Source: Phormidesmis sp963789215 (GTDB lineage Bacteria > Cyanobacteriota > Cyanobacteriia > Phormidesmidales > Phormidesmidaceae). From it: a DNA stretch of 64,000 bases. Positions 26,219 through 33,842 of this stretch are shown in pieces. The translations under genes and the position numbers were made by a program. The stretch covers positions 124,001 through 188,000 of the forward strand of contig CAWBJY010000012.1 in assembly GCA_963789215.1 (NCBI GenBank). Reading direction: 5' to 3'. Every line of letters starts with the position of its first letter. Within the stretch, counting starts at the first letter, position 1. The notes under the pieces are model-generated. The model was not told the origin of the DNA, ran no database searches, and saw only the letters and a list, made by a program, of their open reading frames with translations.

Positions 26219-26783
26219 TGCCTACCTCTGGTTCATCCGAGCAGCTTTCTTTCGAAAAGGCTGCGCCATCGCTCCACGGACAGCCTGAAATCGGGCACTC
26301 AATTGGCTCTAGTCGAATCTCATCCGCAAAGAAGGTAATCCCAAATCGAGCATTCAAATAGCCCACCACATCTTTTTGAACGTACTTCTCTAGCTGCCGC
26401 TTGCGATAGCCCGCACAGTGGATCGGCGCGACTTCTAGGACTTTGGCACCCGCTTGAAATACCGAGGCTGCGATCGCATGAATCGGCGCATCCTTCCGCT
26501 TCTCTCTCCAGATATACAAATTCGCATAAGGCACCGGTGCCTCAGCCACCAACAGCGAAACTGTCTCCACCTGCCCGTCTTTAGATGCTGTGCCAGCAAC
26601 CTGCTGCTGATATTGTAGCCGCCGCTGTTCGTTCAGTCGCTGGCGATTGCGATAGTAAGAGCGCTTGCTAGGACAGCGCTTGTCATTCCAACAGCCGTCT
26701 CTCTTTTCCCCATGCAGCTGCTGTGCATCAGCAGCACTCAGCTGCGCACACTCCACGCATTTTTTAGAAACTCGACGGGCCAT
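26211..26783 (-). CDS. Unknown protein with N-terminal cysteine cluster
   Basis: A 190-residue protein. The first ~40 residues hold CVEC ... GCWNDKRC, a likely zinc-binding cluster, followed by a basic helix rich in Arg/Gln (RSYYRNRQRLNEQRRLQYQQ), a plausible nucleic-acid-binding unit. The middle (ETVSLLVAEAPVPYANLYIW, IHAIAASVFQAGAKVLEV) and end (CPISGCPW) look folded. No family recognised. It overlaps and is probably co-translated with the 223-residue gene. A short inverted repeat lies in its upstream region. Confidence 0.6.
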   Translation of the reverse strand: MARRVSKKCVECAQLSAADAQQLHGEKRDGCWNDKRCPSKRSYYRNRQRLNEQRRLQYQQQVAGTASKDGQVETVSLLVAEAPVPYANLYIWREKRKDAPIHAIAASVFQAGAKVLEVAPIHCAGYRKRQLEKYVQKDVVGYLNARFGITFFADEIRLEPIECPISGCPWSDGAAFSKESCSDEPEVGNG

Positions 26784-27112
26784 ATTTATAAAAGAGACTA
26801 TAGGTCGGCAACGGATAAGGCTCGAATAGCCTGGACAAAAAGACCGACGAGCTATGTATGCACAGATCCTCGTGCGGCGATAACTGAATCCGCTTAAGTG
26901 CTAGAACGCTTGTACATTAGGCTTCATCATACCGCAATCTACCAAACTATATTTTTAGTCTGATTTTTGGTCTAATACATATAATAAACTATGTATTAGG
27001 ATATGATAATTGGCAACCAAGAGCGGACTGTCAGTGCGTTCACCGCTTGTGTTTATTCAAATATCAGAAACGTTTTTCTAGTGGCTGCTGGCCGATAACA
27101 CCGCTTTTTACG
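26784..27112. other. Divergent intergenic region upstream of the recombinase remnant
   Basis: 330 bp without a gene. It contains a 9-bp inverted repeat, CTAATACAT (26972-26980) and ATGTATTAG (26991-26999), separated by 10 bp in an AT-rich stretch. It may be an operator or promoter element for the divergent genes. Confidence 0.45.
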
Positions 27113-27961
27113 ATGGCTAAACCCGATCCAATTCCCAGATTCGTTGAAGTTAGCCCACCTGGAACGTCGATAGCACCTGCTGCGTTCGTGGCTGCGTCCG
27201 TGGCTGAGTCCGTAGCTGGGGCGGTGTCTGCGCTGTCGGACTGGGTAGATCAGTTTTTGAGCGATCGCGAAATCAGACCCAACACCAGAAGGATGTACGA
27301 GTGGCAGCTACGGCGCTTTCAGAGGTGGCTTCAGCACAAGCCTTGGCAGGAAGTAACAGAAAGTGACATAAATGGCTATAAGAACTGCTTGGAGACCAAG
27401 CCTACGAAGCATGGGCAGGGACTTAAGCCAGCGAGCATCAACCAAGCGCTAGCTTCTATTCGCAGCTTCTACGAGTGGCTCTATCATCGGCGCTACATCA
27501 CCTTCAATCCAGCTCTGACGATTGGACTGGTCGTACTGAGTGAACCGAAACTGAAGAACCTACGAGCCTCAATAGTTCACGAGTTAGGTGAAGGTCTCTC
27601 CTTACGCGGTCAGCTCAGTGTCAGAGATGCCGCGATTGTCTGGGTGCTTAAGCATGGGCTGAGCGCTGCTGAGGTGGGGACGCTGAATATCGACGATTAC
27701 AGGCAGCGGGCGCTTCAAGTAGAGAGAACGAAAGGGGCCAGCGACGGCCTGGTGCCCCTTTCACCAAACGCCTGCTGTGCAGTAGAAAGCTATTTGGAGT
27801 GGTGCTTGGAAGAGGGTCTAGATATGTCATCCAATAAGCCTTTGTTTAGAAGCCAGTCTAATCGTAACTACGGTGCACGGATGAGCTACCGTGCTATCTA
27901 CAATCTAATAAAGGATTTAGCAGCGATCGCCGGAGCTACAGCAAAGTCATCAGAACAGTAG
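27113..27961 (+). CDS. Tyrosine recombinase/integrase-like protein, truncated and probably inactive
   Basis: A 282-residue protein. Residues ~45-140 are a core-binding SAM-like domain (WVDQFLSDREIRPNTRRMYEWQLRRFQRWL, LASIRSFYEWLYHRRYI). Residues ~165-280 are the start of the catalytic domain (AAIVWVLKHGLSAAEVGTLNIDDY, SYRAIYNLIKDLA). The first catalytic Arg of the family (G-L-R) is Ser here (HGLSAAEV). The protein ends at TAG 27959-27961, before the HxxR...H...Tyr segment. Downstream in other frames there are scraps resembling that segment, so the gene appears decayed by frameshift. ATG 27113 is used; a TTG at 27047 would add 22 residues. Confidence 0.7.
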   Translation: MAKPDPIPRFVEVSPPGTSIAPAAFVAASVAESVAGAVSALSDWVDQFLSDREIRPNTRRMYEWQLRRFQRWLQHKPWQEVTESDINGYKNCLETKPTKHGQGLKPASINQALASIRSFYEWLYHRRYITFNPALTIGLVVLSEPKLKNLRASIVHELGEGLSLRGQLSVRDAAIVWVLKHGLSAAEVGTLNIDDYRQRALQVERTKGASDGLVPLSPNACCAVESYLEWCLEEGLDMSSNKPLFRSQSNRNYGARMSYRAIYNLIKDLAAIAGATAKSSEQ

Positions 27962-28000
27962 AACCCACTTTCTTCGACCAAGATTGCTTAAAGAAAAGGT

Positions 28001-28022
28001 CTGAAAATTCTAGAATTTTCAG
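28001..28022. repeat. parS-like palindrome, copy 1 (upstream of parA)
   Basis: Contains the 20-bp perfect palindrome TGAAAATTCTAGAATTTTCA at 28002-28021, extended by one matching pair to 22 bp. A degenerate second copy (TGAAAATTCTTAAGATTTTTA) follows at 28040-28060, just before parA. Probable ParB-binding site. Confidence 0.8.
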
Positions 28023-28115
28023 GCTCACGTGCTAAATAGTGAAAATTCTTAAGATTTTTACCCCGGCGTCCGCTAGTATATCTCTGCACGCTTTGATCTT
28101 TACGCCACAACAAAG

Positions 28116-28925
28116 ATGCCACAACAAGTAATCTCAATCATGGCTAATAGCGGTGGAGTTGGAAAAACCACGCTAACGGTCAACCTTGCATATCAACTGG
28201 CTCTACAGGGAAAAACAGTCGCGATGCTTGGGTGCGACCCTAACGGCTCGCTAACTTTATTTTGTGGGCTAGATGACCCACCGCCTGAAAAGACACTCGA
28301 CTACGTACTGCGATCTGAGTTTAAGGGCGACTATCCGCTGGTGCCGGTATGGCGCAATCAGATTGACGGGGTAGATGCCTGTCTAGGTGGGCTTCCACTT
28401 ACGGCTACAACACAGCGTCTAGTCCTTGATAAGCGAGGCGCTTATTTGCTCGCAGATGCCTTGGAGGACTACCCACTTCCTCACGACGTGATTTTGATTG
28501 ACTGCCCTGGCACTATTGAGCAGCTGCACGTGGCCGCTCTGTCTGCTAGTACTAGTGTTCTTATTACACTCAAGCCGGAGGACAAAGATCTAGATGCAAT
28601 GGCAAAGCTGTTGGAATGGATTAGCGCAACGCGCAGCGAGCTGCGACTAAAGCCAGCCCCTCACGTTATGGGGGTCGTTCCCAATGGAGCCAAGAAAAGA
28701 GCCATGCATCGGGACAATTTGGGACTTTCTGGCATAGAAGGTGTGATAGGGTTACCCGAGATCATGCGCCAGATGCAAATCCAGATGTTTCCGACTATTA
28801 AAGACGGCGCTTATATTGCTAACGCAGCAGCGGCTGGACTGCCCTTGGGGCTATATCGGCCTAACGATCCTAGCAATCGGGTGTATGAAAAGATTGCCAC
28901 TGCAATTACTCAGGAGATAACTTAG
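28116..28925 (+). CDS. parA: ParA-type partition ATPase
   Basis: A 269-residue Walker-type ATPase that moves plasmid copies apart. It has the deviant Walker A SGGVGKTT (~residues 12-19), LGCDPNGSLT (switch I), and VILIDCPGTIEQLHVAAL (Walker B). The N-terminus is short, so it is a type Ib-like or chromosomal-type ParA without an HTH extension. It is followed after two bases by parB and is preceded by parS-like palindromes. Confidence 0.93.
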   Translation: MPQQVISIMANSGGVGKTTLTVNLAYQLALQGKTVAMLGCDPNGSLTLFCGLDDPPPEKTLDYVLRSEFKGDYPLVPVWRNQIDGVDACLGGLPLTATTQRLVLDKRGAYLLADALEDYPLPHDVILIDCPGTIEQLHVAALSASTSVLITLKPEDKDLDAMAKLLEWISATRSELRLKPAPHVMGVVPNGAKKRAMHRDNLGLSGIEGVIGLPEIMRQMQIQMFPTIKDGAYIANAAAAGLPLGLYRPNDPSNRVYEKIATAITQEIT

Positions 28926-28927
28926 CG

Positions 28928-29914
28928 ATGGCTCGCAATAGCAAGCGTTCGATTGACACTATGTTTGGAGGTGCGATCGCCGCACAAGAAGGCGAAACCA
29001 TCGCTCAACTCAAAGAGGAAATTGAGAATCTGAAGTCACGATCGGGGCAATCCCTTTTGCTTCCTGTCTCGGAAATTCAGCCGCTACAGCTGCCAGGAAA
29101 TCTAAAGCAGCCCAGACTCTACTTTGATCCAATTAAAATGGAGCGACTTAAAGAATCTATTCAGAAGCACGGCGTTCTAGAGCCAATCCTCGTCCGGCCT
29201 CGAAAAGAAGGCGGCTATGAAACGATTAGCGGTGAGCGCCGCTGGCGTAGCTGCTGCGAGTTGGGAAAAGAAACAGTCCCTGGGATTGTGAGAGAAATGT
29301 CAGACGAGACAGCGCTAGAAGCGGCGCTGATTGCACATTTACTGAATGAAGAAATAACCGCAATAGAGCAGACAGAAAGCATACTCAGCTTGATTTCTCT
29401 GCATCTAGATACGGCTATTGTTGACATTAAATCCGCACTCTACAAGGTCAATAACTCGCATATTAGAGGCAATGAAAATTCTAGAATTTTCACAGAAGAA
29501 GAGCTTTCTGCGGTTAACAATATACTCGGCGAATTTGGAATGAAGCTTTCTAGCTTTGTATCTAATCGCCTACCCATGCTGAACCTAGCGCCTGAAATTC
29601 TAGAAGCTGTCCGAGCCGGAAGGATATCGCCTACTAACGCCGTTCTTTTAAACCGTCAGAAGCCAGAGCTTCACAGCGAACTGGTTGAACAGGCAGAAGG
29701 ACTTACGAAGCAGGATGTCATGGTTTTAGTAAAAGAAATAGCAGAGGAACATGCAGGTGGAACAGCTCCACCTATAGTGCCGCTTTCAGATCGAGTTTTC
29801 GCTCGAATTAAGGCTATTCGGAGGAAGAAGTCGCTGTTGAGCTCTAGTAAGGCTCAAAAGAAGTTAGGTCAAATTGATCGGCTCCTTGAAGAGATAGAGC
29901 AGATGGGCCTATGA
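28928..29914 (+). CDS. parB: ParB-type partition protein
   Basis: A 328-residue CTP-binding clamp family protein. The N-terminal coiled segment (AQLKEEIENLKSR) is followed by the ParB/Srx domain (~45-135: VSEIQPL, QKHGVLEPILVRP, ISGERRWRSC, ALIAHLLNEEITAIEQT). The DNA-binding HTH region (~135-230) and C-terminal basic helices follow. parA and parB are only two bases apart. One 20-bp palindrome lies inside the gene (29473-29492), and a 30-bp palindrome overlaps its stop codon. Confidence 0.9.
   Translation: MARNSKRSIDTMFGGAIAAQEGETIAQLKEEIENLKSRSGQSLLLPVSEIQPLQLPGNLKQPRLYFDPIKMERLKESIQKHGVLEPILVRPRKEGGYETISGERRWRSCCELGKETVPGIVREMSDETALEAALIAHLLNEEITAIEQTESILSLISLHLDTAIVDIKSALYKVNNSHIRGNENSRIFTEEELSAVNNILGEFGMKLSSFVSNRLPMLNLAPEILEAVRAGRISPTNAVLLNRQKPELHSELVEQAEGLTKQDVMVLVKEIAEEHAGGTAPPIVPLSDRVFARIKAIRRKKSLLSSSKAQKKLGQIDRLLEEIEQMGL
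29473..29492. repeat. parS-like palindrome, copy 2 (inside parB)
   Basis: Exact TGAAAATTCTAGAATTTTCA within the parB reading frame, encoding part of NENSRIFTEE. The coding sequence keeps the perfect palindrome. Confidence 0.85.
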
Positions 29915-29936
29915 AAATTCTAGAATTTTCATAGGC
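29907..29936. repeat. parS-like palindrome, copy 3 (over the parB stop codon)
   Basis: The 20-bp core at 29912-29931 is extended to a 30-bp perfect palindrome by GCCTA on one side and TAGGC on the other. It overlaps the TGA of parB. It could also form a hairpin in the mRNA. Confidence 0.85.
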
Positions 29937-30162
29937 TTACTTCTACCTAATCAGCTGGTACCGAACAACTAGATTTCAACAAAGTAAGATAGTACAAAAA
30001 AACTACTTATAGCCGAATTCAGTTCGCAGGCCGCTTAGAAATAATGGTGAAATAATGGTAGTCCAAAAGACCAGCCAGAAGTTCTGTATACTCTTTCCTT
30101 GTCGCCTTTTATGAGAATTTAGCAACCTCCTATCAACCTTAAGATCTGTATTTAGAAGTTCC

Positions 30163-31215
30163 ATGTCTGATAATTTGACTTTTCTTTCTTCAGACAGCTA
30201 CGAACGCCTTTTGTCTGGCCTAAAGAAGCGAATAAAAGCCGCAAACGTTCGCGCTGCTGTTTCGGTGAACGCCGAGCTGATTTCACTTTATTGGCAAATC
30301 GGCAAAGAAATTTTAGCAAAACAAGAGGAAGAAGGGTGGGGTTCGAAGGTTATTGAGCGGCTATCTGTAGATCTGAAGCGGGAATTTCCAGGCACTGGCG
30401 GATTTTCCCATACGAATCTCAAATATATGAAGACCTTTGCAGAATCTTGGCCAGATTGGTCAATTGGTCAACAGCTGGTTGACCAAATTCCATGGAGCCA
30501 CAACATGGTCATTCTTCAACAAATAAAAGGACTAGACGCTCGCCGCTGGTACATCCAAAAAACCATTGAGAATGGCTGGAGTCGGAACGTTTTGATTTTA
30601 CAAATCGAGAGCGAACTATACGAAAGGCAAGGAGGTGCCTTGAGCAACTTTGAGCAGTCTTTGCCACCTTCTCAGTCAGATTTAGCACAGCAGCTCGTCA
30701 AAGATCCTTACAATCTAGAATTTTTCACCCTGCCGGAAAAAGCCGTCGAGCGGGACTTAGAAAAAGCGCTAGTAAGTCACATTCAAGAGTTTTTGCTAGA
30801 GCTAGGCGTTGGATTTGCCTTTGTGGGTAGTCAATACCGGCTAGAAGTAGGAGGCGAAGAGTTTTTTATTGATATGCTCTTCTACCATTTGCAGTTGCGT
30901 TGCTATGTGGTTGTGGATCTAAAGATGGGCGCGTTTAAACCTGAATACTCGGGCAAGATGAACTTTTACATTAACGCAGTAGACGATCTACTTCGCCATA
31001 CAGACGATCAGCCTACTATCGGGATTATTTTGTGTAAATCAAAAAATAAAGCGATCGCAGAATACTCTCTTCGTCAAACAGAAGCGCCGCTGGCGATCGC
31101 AACTCATAAGCTACCGCCGCCTTTAAAAAATAAGATGCCAAGCCCAGAAGCATTGGAAAAAGAGATGGACGTTGCCTTAGAGCGACTGAAAGAAGATCAG
31201 AAAAATCAGAAATAA
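30163..31215 (+). CDS. DUF1016/YhcG-like protein with PD-(D/E)XK nuclease domain
   Basis: A 350-residue protein. The N-terminal domain (~10-160: LKKRIKAANVRAAVSVNAELISLYWQIGKEI, WGSKVIERLSVDL, LKYMKTFAESW) is DUF1016. The C-terminal nuclease-like domain (~200-330) has FVGSQYRLEVGGEEFFIDMLFYH and VVVDLKMG, which fit the D...(D/E)xK metal site. YhcG-type proteins occur on plasmids and mobile elements and are thought to process DNA or act with restriction systems. It lies on the plasmid backbone between two parS-like palindromes. No partner methylase or restriction gene is adjacent. Confidence 0.85.
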   Translation: MSDNLTFLSSDSYERLLSGLKKRIKAANVRAAVSVNAELISLYWQIGKEILAKQEEEGWGSKVIERLSVDLKREFPGTGGFSHTNLKYMKTFAESWPDWSIGQQLVDQIPWSHNMVILQQIKGLDARRWYIQKTIENGWSRNVLILQIESELYERQGGALSNFEQSLPPSQSDLAQQLVKDPYNLEFFTLPEKAVERDLEKALVSHIQEFLLELGVGFAFVGSQYRLEVGGEEFFIDMLFYHLQLRCYVVVDLKMGAFKPEYSGKMNFYINAVDDLLRHTDDQPTIGIILCKSKNKAIAEYSLRQTEAPLAIATHKLPPPLKNKMPSPEALEKEMDVALERLKEDQKNQK

Positions 31216-31244
31216 AGCGAGTTAGAATCTAGTCTTTGATATGC

Positions 31245-31264
31245 TGAAAATTCTAGAATTTTCA
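31245..31264. repeat. parS-like palindrome, copy 4 (after the DUF1016 gene)
   Basis: Exact 20-bp TGAAAATTCTAGAATTTTCA, 30 bp past the DUF1016 stop and 1.3 kb from parB. Confidence 0.85.
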
Positions 31265-31299
31265 AGTACCGAGACACCATGCAACTGAATGTGGCGCAT

Positions 31300-33765
31300 T
31301 TAGCGATCGCCACTGGGCAAGGAAAAATCTGAGCAGCTAGCGATAGGGCTATCCCACTTCTGCTGGTCGGTGCTAGCTGCGACCAATGCAATCTGCCCGC
31401 TGTCGCCGACTTCCCAGCTACTGGCTTCAACAAGGTTAGCCGGTTGCTCCGTCAGTTCTGCTGACGGTAAGACGACTCTGCTCGCAAACTCAGAAGACAT
31501 CCGCATATCAACCCAGGGTTTATTTACTGCTAAGTGCTCGACCGGGTTTGGGGGGAGTCCGCCTCGTCCTGTCGCAATAAACGCACTGCGATCGCTACTC
31601 CCGCAGCCTTGAGCAACCTGCCCGCTAGGATCAAAAGCCGTAGCTGGAAGCTCCACTAAGCCAGAAGCCGGATCGACGCTAAAGTCGTTAATCTCGACCG
31701 TACCATCCACACCAAATTCAGAACTGGCCGTAATGTCATTTCCGGGGGTGAGCTGATCGCGAAACTGCAAACCGAAAATGCCTTGGGTTGTGATGCTAAG
31801 GTTGCCTCCTTTACCCTGAGAGGCATTGGCAATAATGTCGCTATTTTCTAAGCCAATCAGTATCGGGGTGTCGATATTGATGTTGCCCCCATTGCCTGTG
31901 CCCCCTGCGGTGGCGCTAATCAAACTGCCGTGGCGTAGCAGTACAACGTCGCTTTGCAAAAATATAGTGCCGCCTTCTCCCGATTGGGCGATCGCACTCA
32001 ACTTGCCCTGATTATCCAAAAAGACAGTACCCGCAGCAATTTGCAAATTTCCCGCTGTTCCTGGTCCGTCGTTTCTAACGGTTATAGAAGCGCCATCGGC
32101 AACCCGCAGTGAGGGAGTGTTGAGGGTAAGCGAGCCGGAATTACCGCCGGGAATTGCCGGTAAGCCAAAGGCTGTTTGAGTGGCTAAATCAAGGATCACA
32201 GCGGCTGAAGCAATCCGGCTAGGCACAATAGAATTAGCTGCACTACCCCGAATCTCTATAGAATCTGACGCATTGATAGTCACGTTCCCAGCCGCACCAG
32301 TAGCCAACGTACTAGAACCGATAAATGCACTCTCTCGCAGCATTAATTTAGGCGTGTTGATGATGATATCGTTAGCATCACCGGAGCCGATAGTAACCGA
32401 ACCGATTGCGCTAGGCGAAAATATAATTGGACTATTGCCTGCAACTTCTATAAAGTCTCTAGCCTCGATCTTTATTTCTCCGGCATCGCCGAAGCCTACC
32501 GTTACAGAAGTCAGCGTACCCGCATCCAAAATTTCTAAACTGCCTGTCGAAAGCACAATATTGCCTGCACTACCTGTGCCTCCATTTGTGACAGTTCCCA
32601 AGGAAGTCAGATTTGTTGGCCTACCGGGAGCTGCCCCCCGAATGATTGTTGAACCCTGAATATTTACCAATAGATCACCACCGCGCGCTGGGCTAAAGGT
32701 CTGTGCTCGGAGTGTAGCTCCATCTCGCAGTAACATCTGCGCAGCGGCAACGTTCAGATCTCCTGTTTGGCCGCTGCCCAAGTTCCCAACTATTATGAGA
32801 CTGCCTATTTTCCCATCAAGCGTATTGCCAGTTAAACTGAGGGCGTCAACTGCGCGAACTGTAATACCGTTTGTTGACCGCCCGCCCAAGTTTTCGAGCA
32901 GCAGTATAGAGCCTTCCGTCAAATCGATGTTTTCTCCCTGTATCTGAATCGACCCCTGAGCGCCGCTAGTATCTAGCAGAGACTGTTGCGCCAGCCGGAT
33001 ATCATCAAACTGAGAGACTTTTGAATAGTCCCAAATTGCCGCTGGCTCTGTTAGGTCGAAACTGACTTCACCCTGGCTAACGCTGCCTAACTCTAGATAG
33101 CCGCCGCCATTAGTCATCACAACTCCCCCCGAAAAGCTCACTCCGCCGCCGACTAGCGCGAGCGTTTTGCCTGCCTCTACCTGCAGCCCCACAGGAGTGT
33201 CGTTGCGAATGACAGGGAGATAGGAGTCAATTCGGTGTCCGGTTCCTTGTACAGAAATAGCACCCGAGGCTTGCCCCATTTGCAATCCTGTTGGCGTGCT
33301 CACAGTTAACAAGGACTCTGTGCTGGCATCGGTACTAAAGGCCACACCGTCTTTGAACTGGATGCTGTTGGCAGTCGTCGCTACAAAAGATCCGCCAATA
33401 TCTAAGCTAGCGTTCGGGCCAAACACAATACCTGATGGATTGAGCAAGAACAGATTAGCTGGATTTTGCGTTGCTATTGTGCCGTCAATGTTAGAGACTC
33501 CGCCGCCTGTAACCCGCGAAAAAATGTTTTGAATGGTTGCAGCATTTTCGAAGACGGCAGAGCTGCCGGTGGGAATAGAGAACTGGCTAAAGCTATGAAA
33601 AAGATTACTGCCTGCCTCGCTTCCGCCTGCGATGCTATAGTTTGGGCCGCTGGTCACGCTGGTCGGGGTTGAAAGAGAGCCATCTGTCGTGATCTGGGCG
33701 ATCGCACTTTCAACCGCCACAGTCATTCCGACTAGCAGGCTCAAACAGTGAATAATCCATCGCAT
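31300..33765 (-). CDS. Two-partner secretion exoprotein (TPS domain, TpsA-like)
   Basis: An 821-residue secreted protein. A signal peptide (~1-24, LLVGMTVAVESAIAQ) is followed by the TPS haemagglutination-activity domain (~25-140: FSQFSIPTGSSAVFENAATIQNIFSRVTGG, NPANLFLLNPSGIVFGPNASL). A long beta-helical body follows with many NIxxxTPxLxLRxxAxIxxxxxxxGxAGNIxI-type repeats (e.g. AGNIVLSTGSLEILDAGTLT). This type is common in cyanobacteria and is exported through an outer-membrane TpsB partner. No tpsB gene lies in the window. The C-terminal ~100 residues carry CGSSDRS and CSDFSLP cysteines that may form a disulfide. Function is probably adhesion or surface interaction. Confidence 0.88.
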   Translation of the reverse strand: MRWIIHCLSLLVGMTVAVESAIAQITTDGSLSTPTSVTSGPNYSIAGGSEAGSNLFHSFSQFSIPTGSSAVFENAATIQNIFSRVTGGGVSNIDGTIATQNPANLFLLNPSGIVFGPNASLDIGGSFVATTANSIQFKDGVAFSTDASTESLLTVSTPTGLQMGQASGAISVQGTGHRIDSYLPVIRNDTPVGLQVEAGKTLALVGGGVSFSGGVVMTNGGGYLELGSVSQGEVSFDLTEPAAIWDYSKVSQFDDIRLAQQSLLDTSGAQGSIQIQGENIDLTEGSILLLENLGGRSTNGITVRAVDALSLTGNTLDGKIGSLIIVGNLGSGQTGDLNVAAAQMLLRDGATLRAQTFSPARGGDLLVNIQGSTIIRGAAPGRPTNLTSLGTVTNGGTGSAGNIVLSTGSLEILDAGTLTSVTVGFGDAGEIKIEARDFIEVAGNSPIIFSPSAIGSVTIGSGDANDIIINTPKLMLRESAFIGSSTLATGAAGNVTINASDSIEIRGSAANSIVPSRIASAAVILDLATQTAFGLPAIPGGNSGSLTLNTPSLRVADGASITVRNDGPGTAGNLQIAAGTVFLDNQGKLSAIAQSGEGGTIFLQSDVVLLRHGSLISATAGGTGNGGNINIDTPILIGLENSDIIANASQGKGGNLSITTQGIFGLQFRDQLTPGNDITASSEFGVDGTVEINDFSVDPASGLVELPATAFDPSGQVAQGCGSSDRSAFIATGRGGLPPNPVEHLAVNKPWVDMRMSSEFASRVVLPSAELTEQPANLVEASSWEVGDSGQIALVAASTDQQKWDSPIASCSDFSLPSGDR

Positions 33766-33842
33766 ACCTATTCAATATCTCTTGTCAAGACTCAGATAAG
33801 TATGCCCAAACCCAACTCAAGCCTGTGTGTGAACCTAGCCCT

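Noticed and set aside
29907..29936. Palindrome at the parB stop as a plain terminator
   Set aside because: No T-run follows and the same 20-bp core recurs inside parB and elsewhere, pointing to a protein-binding site, though a hairpin role is not excluded.
32180..32659. 159-codon plus-strand frame antisense to the TPS exoprotein
   Set aside because: Shadow of the repetitive beta-helix coding region; no start signal or homology.
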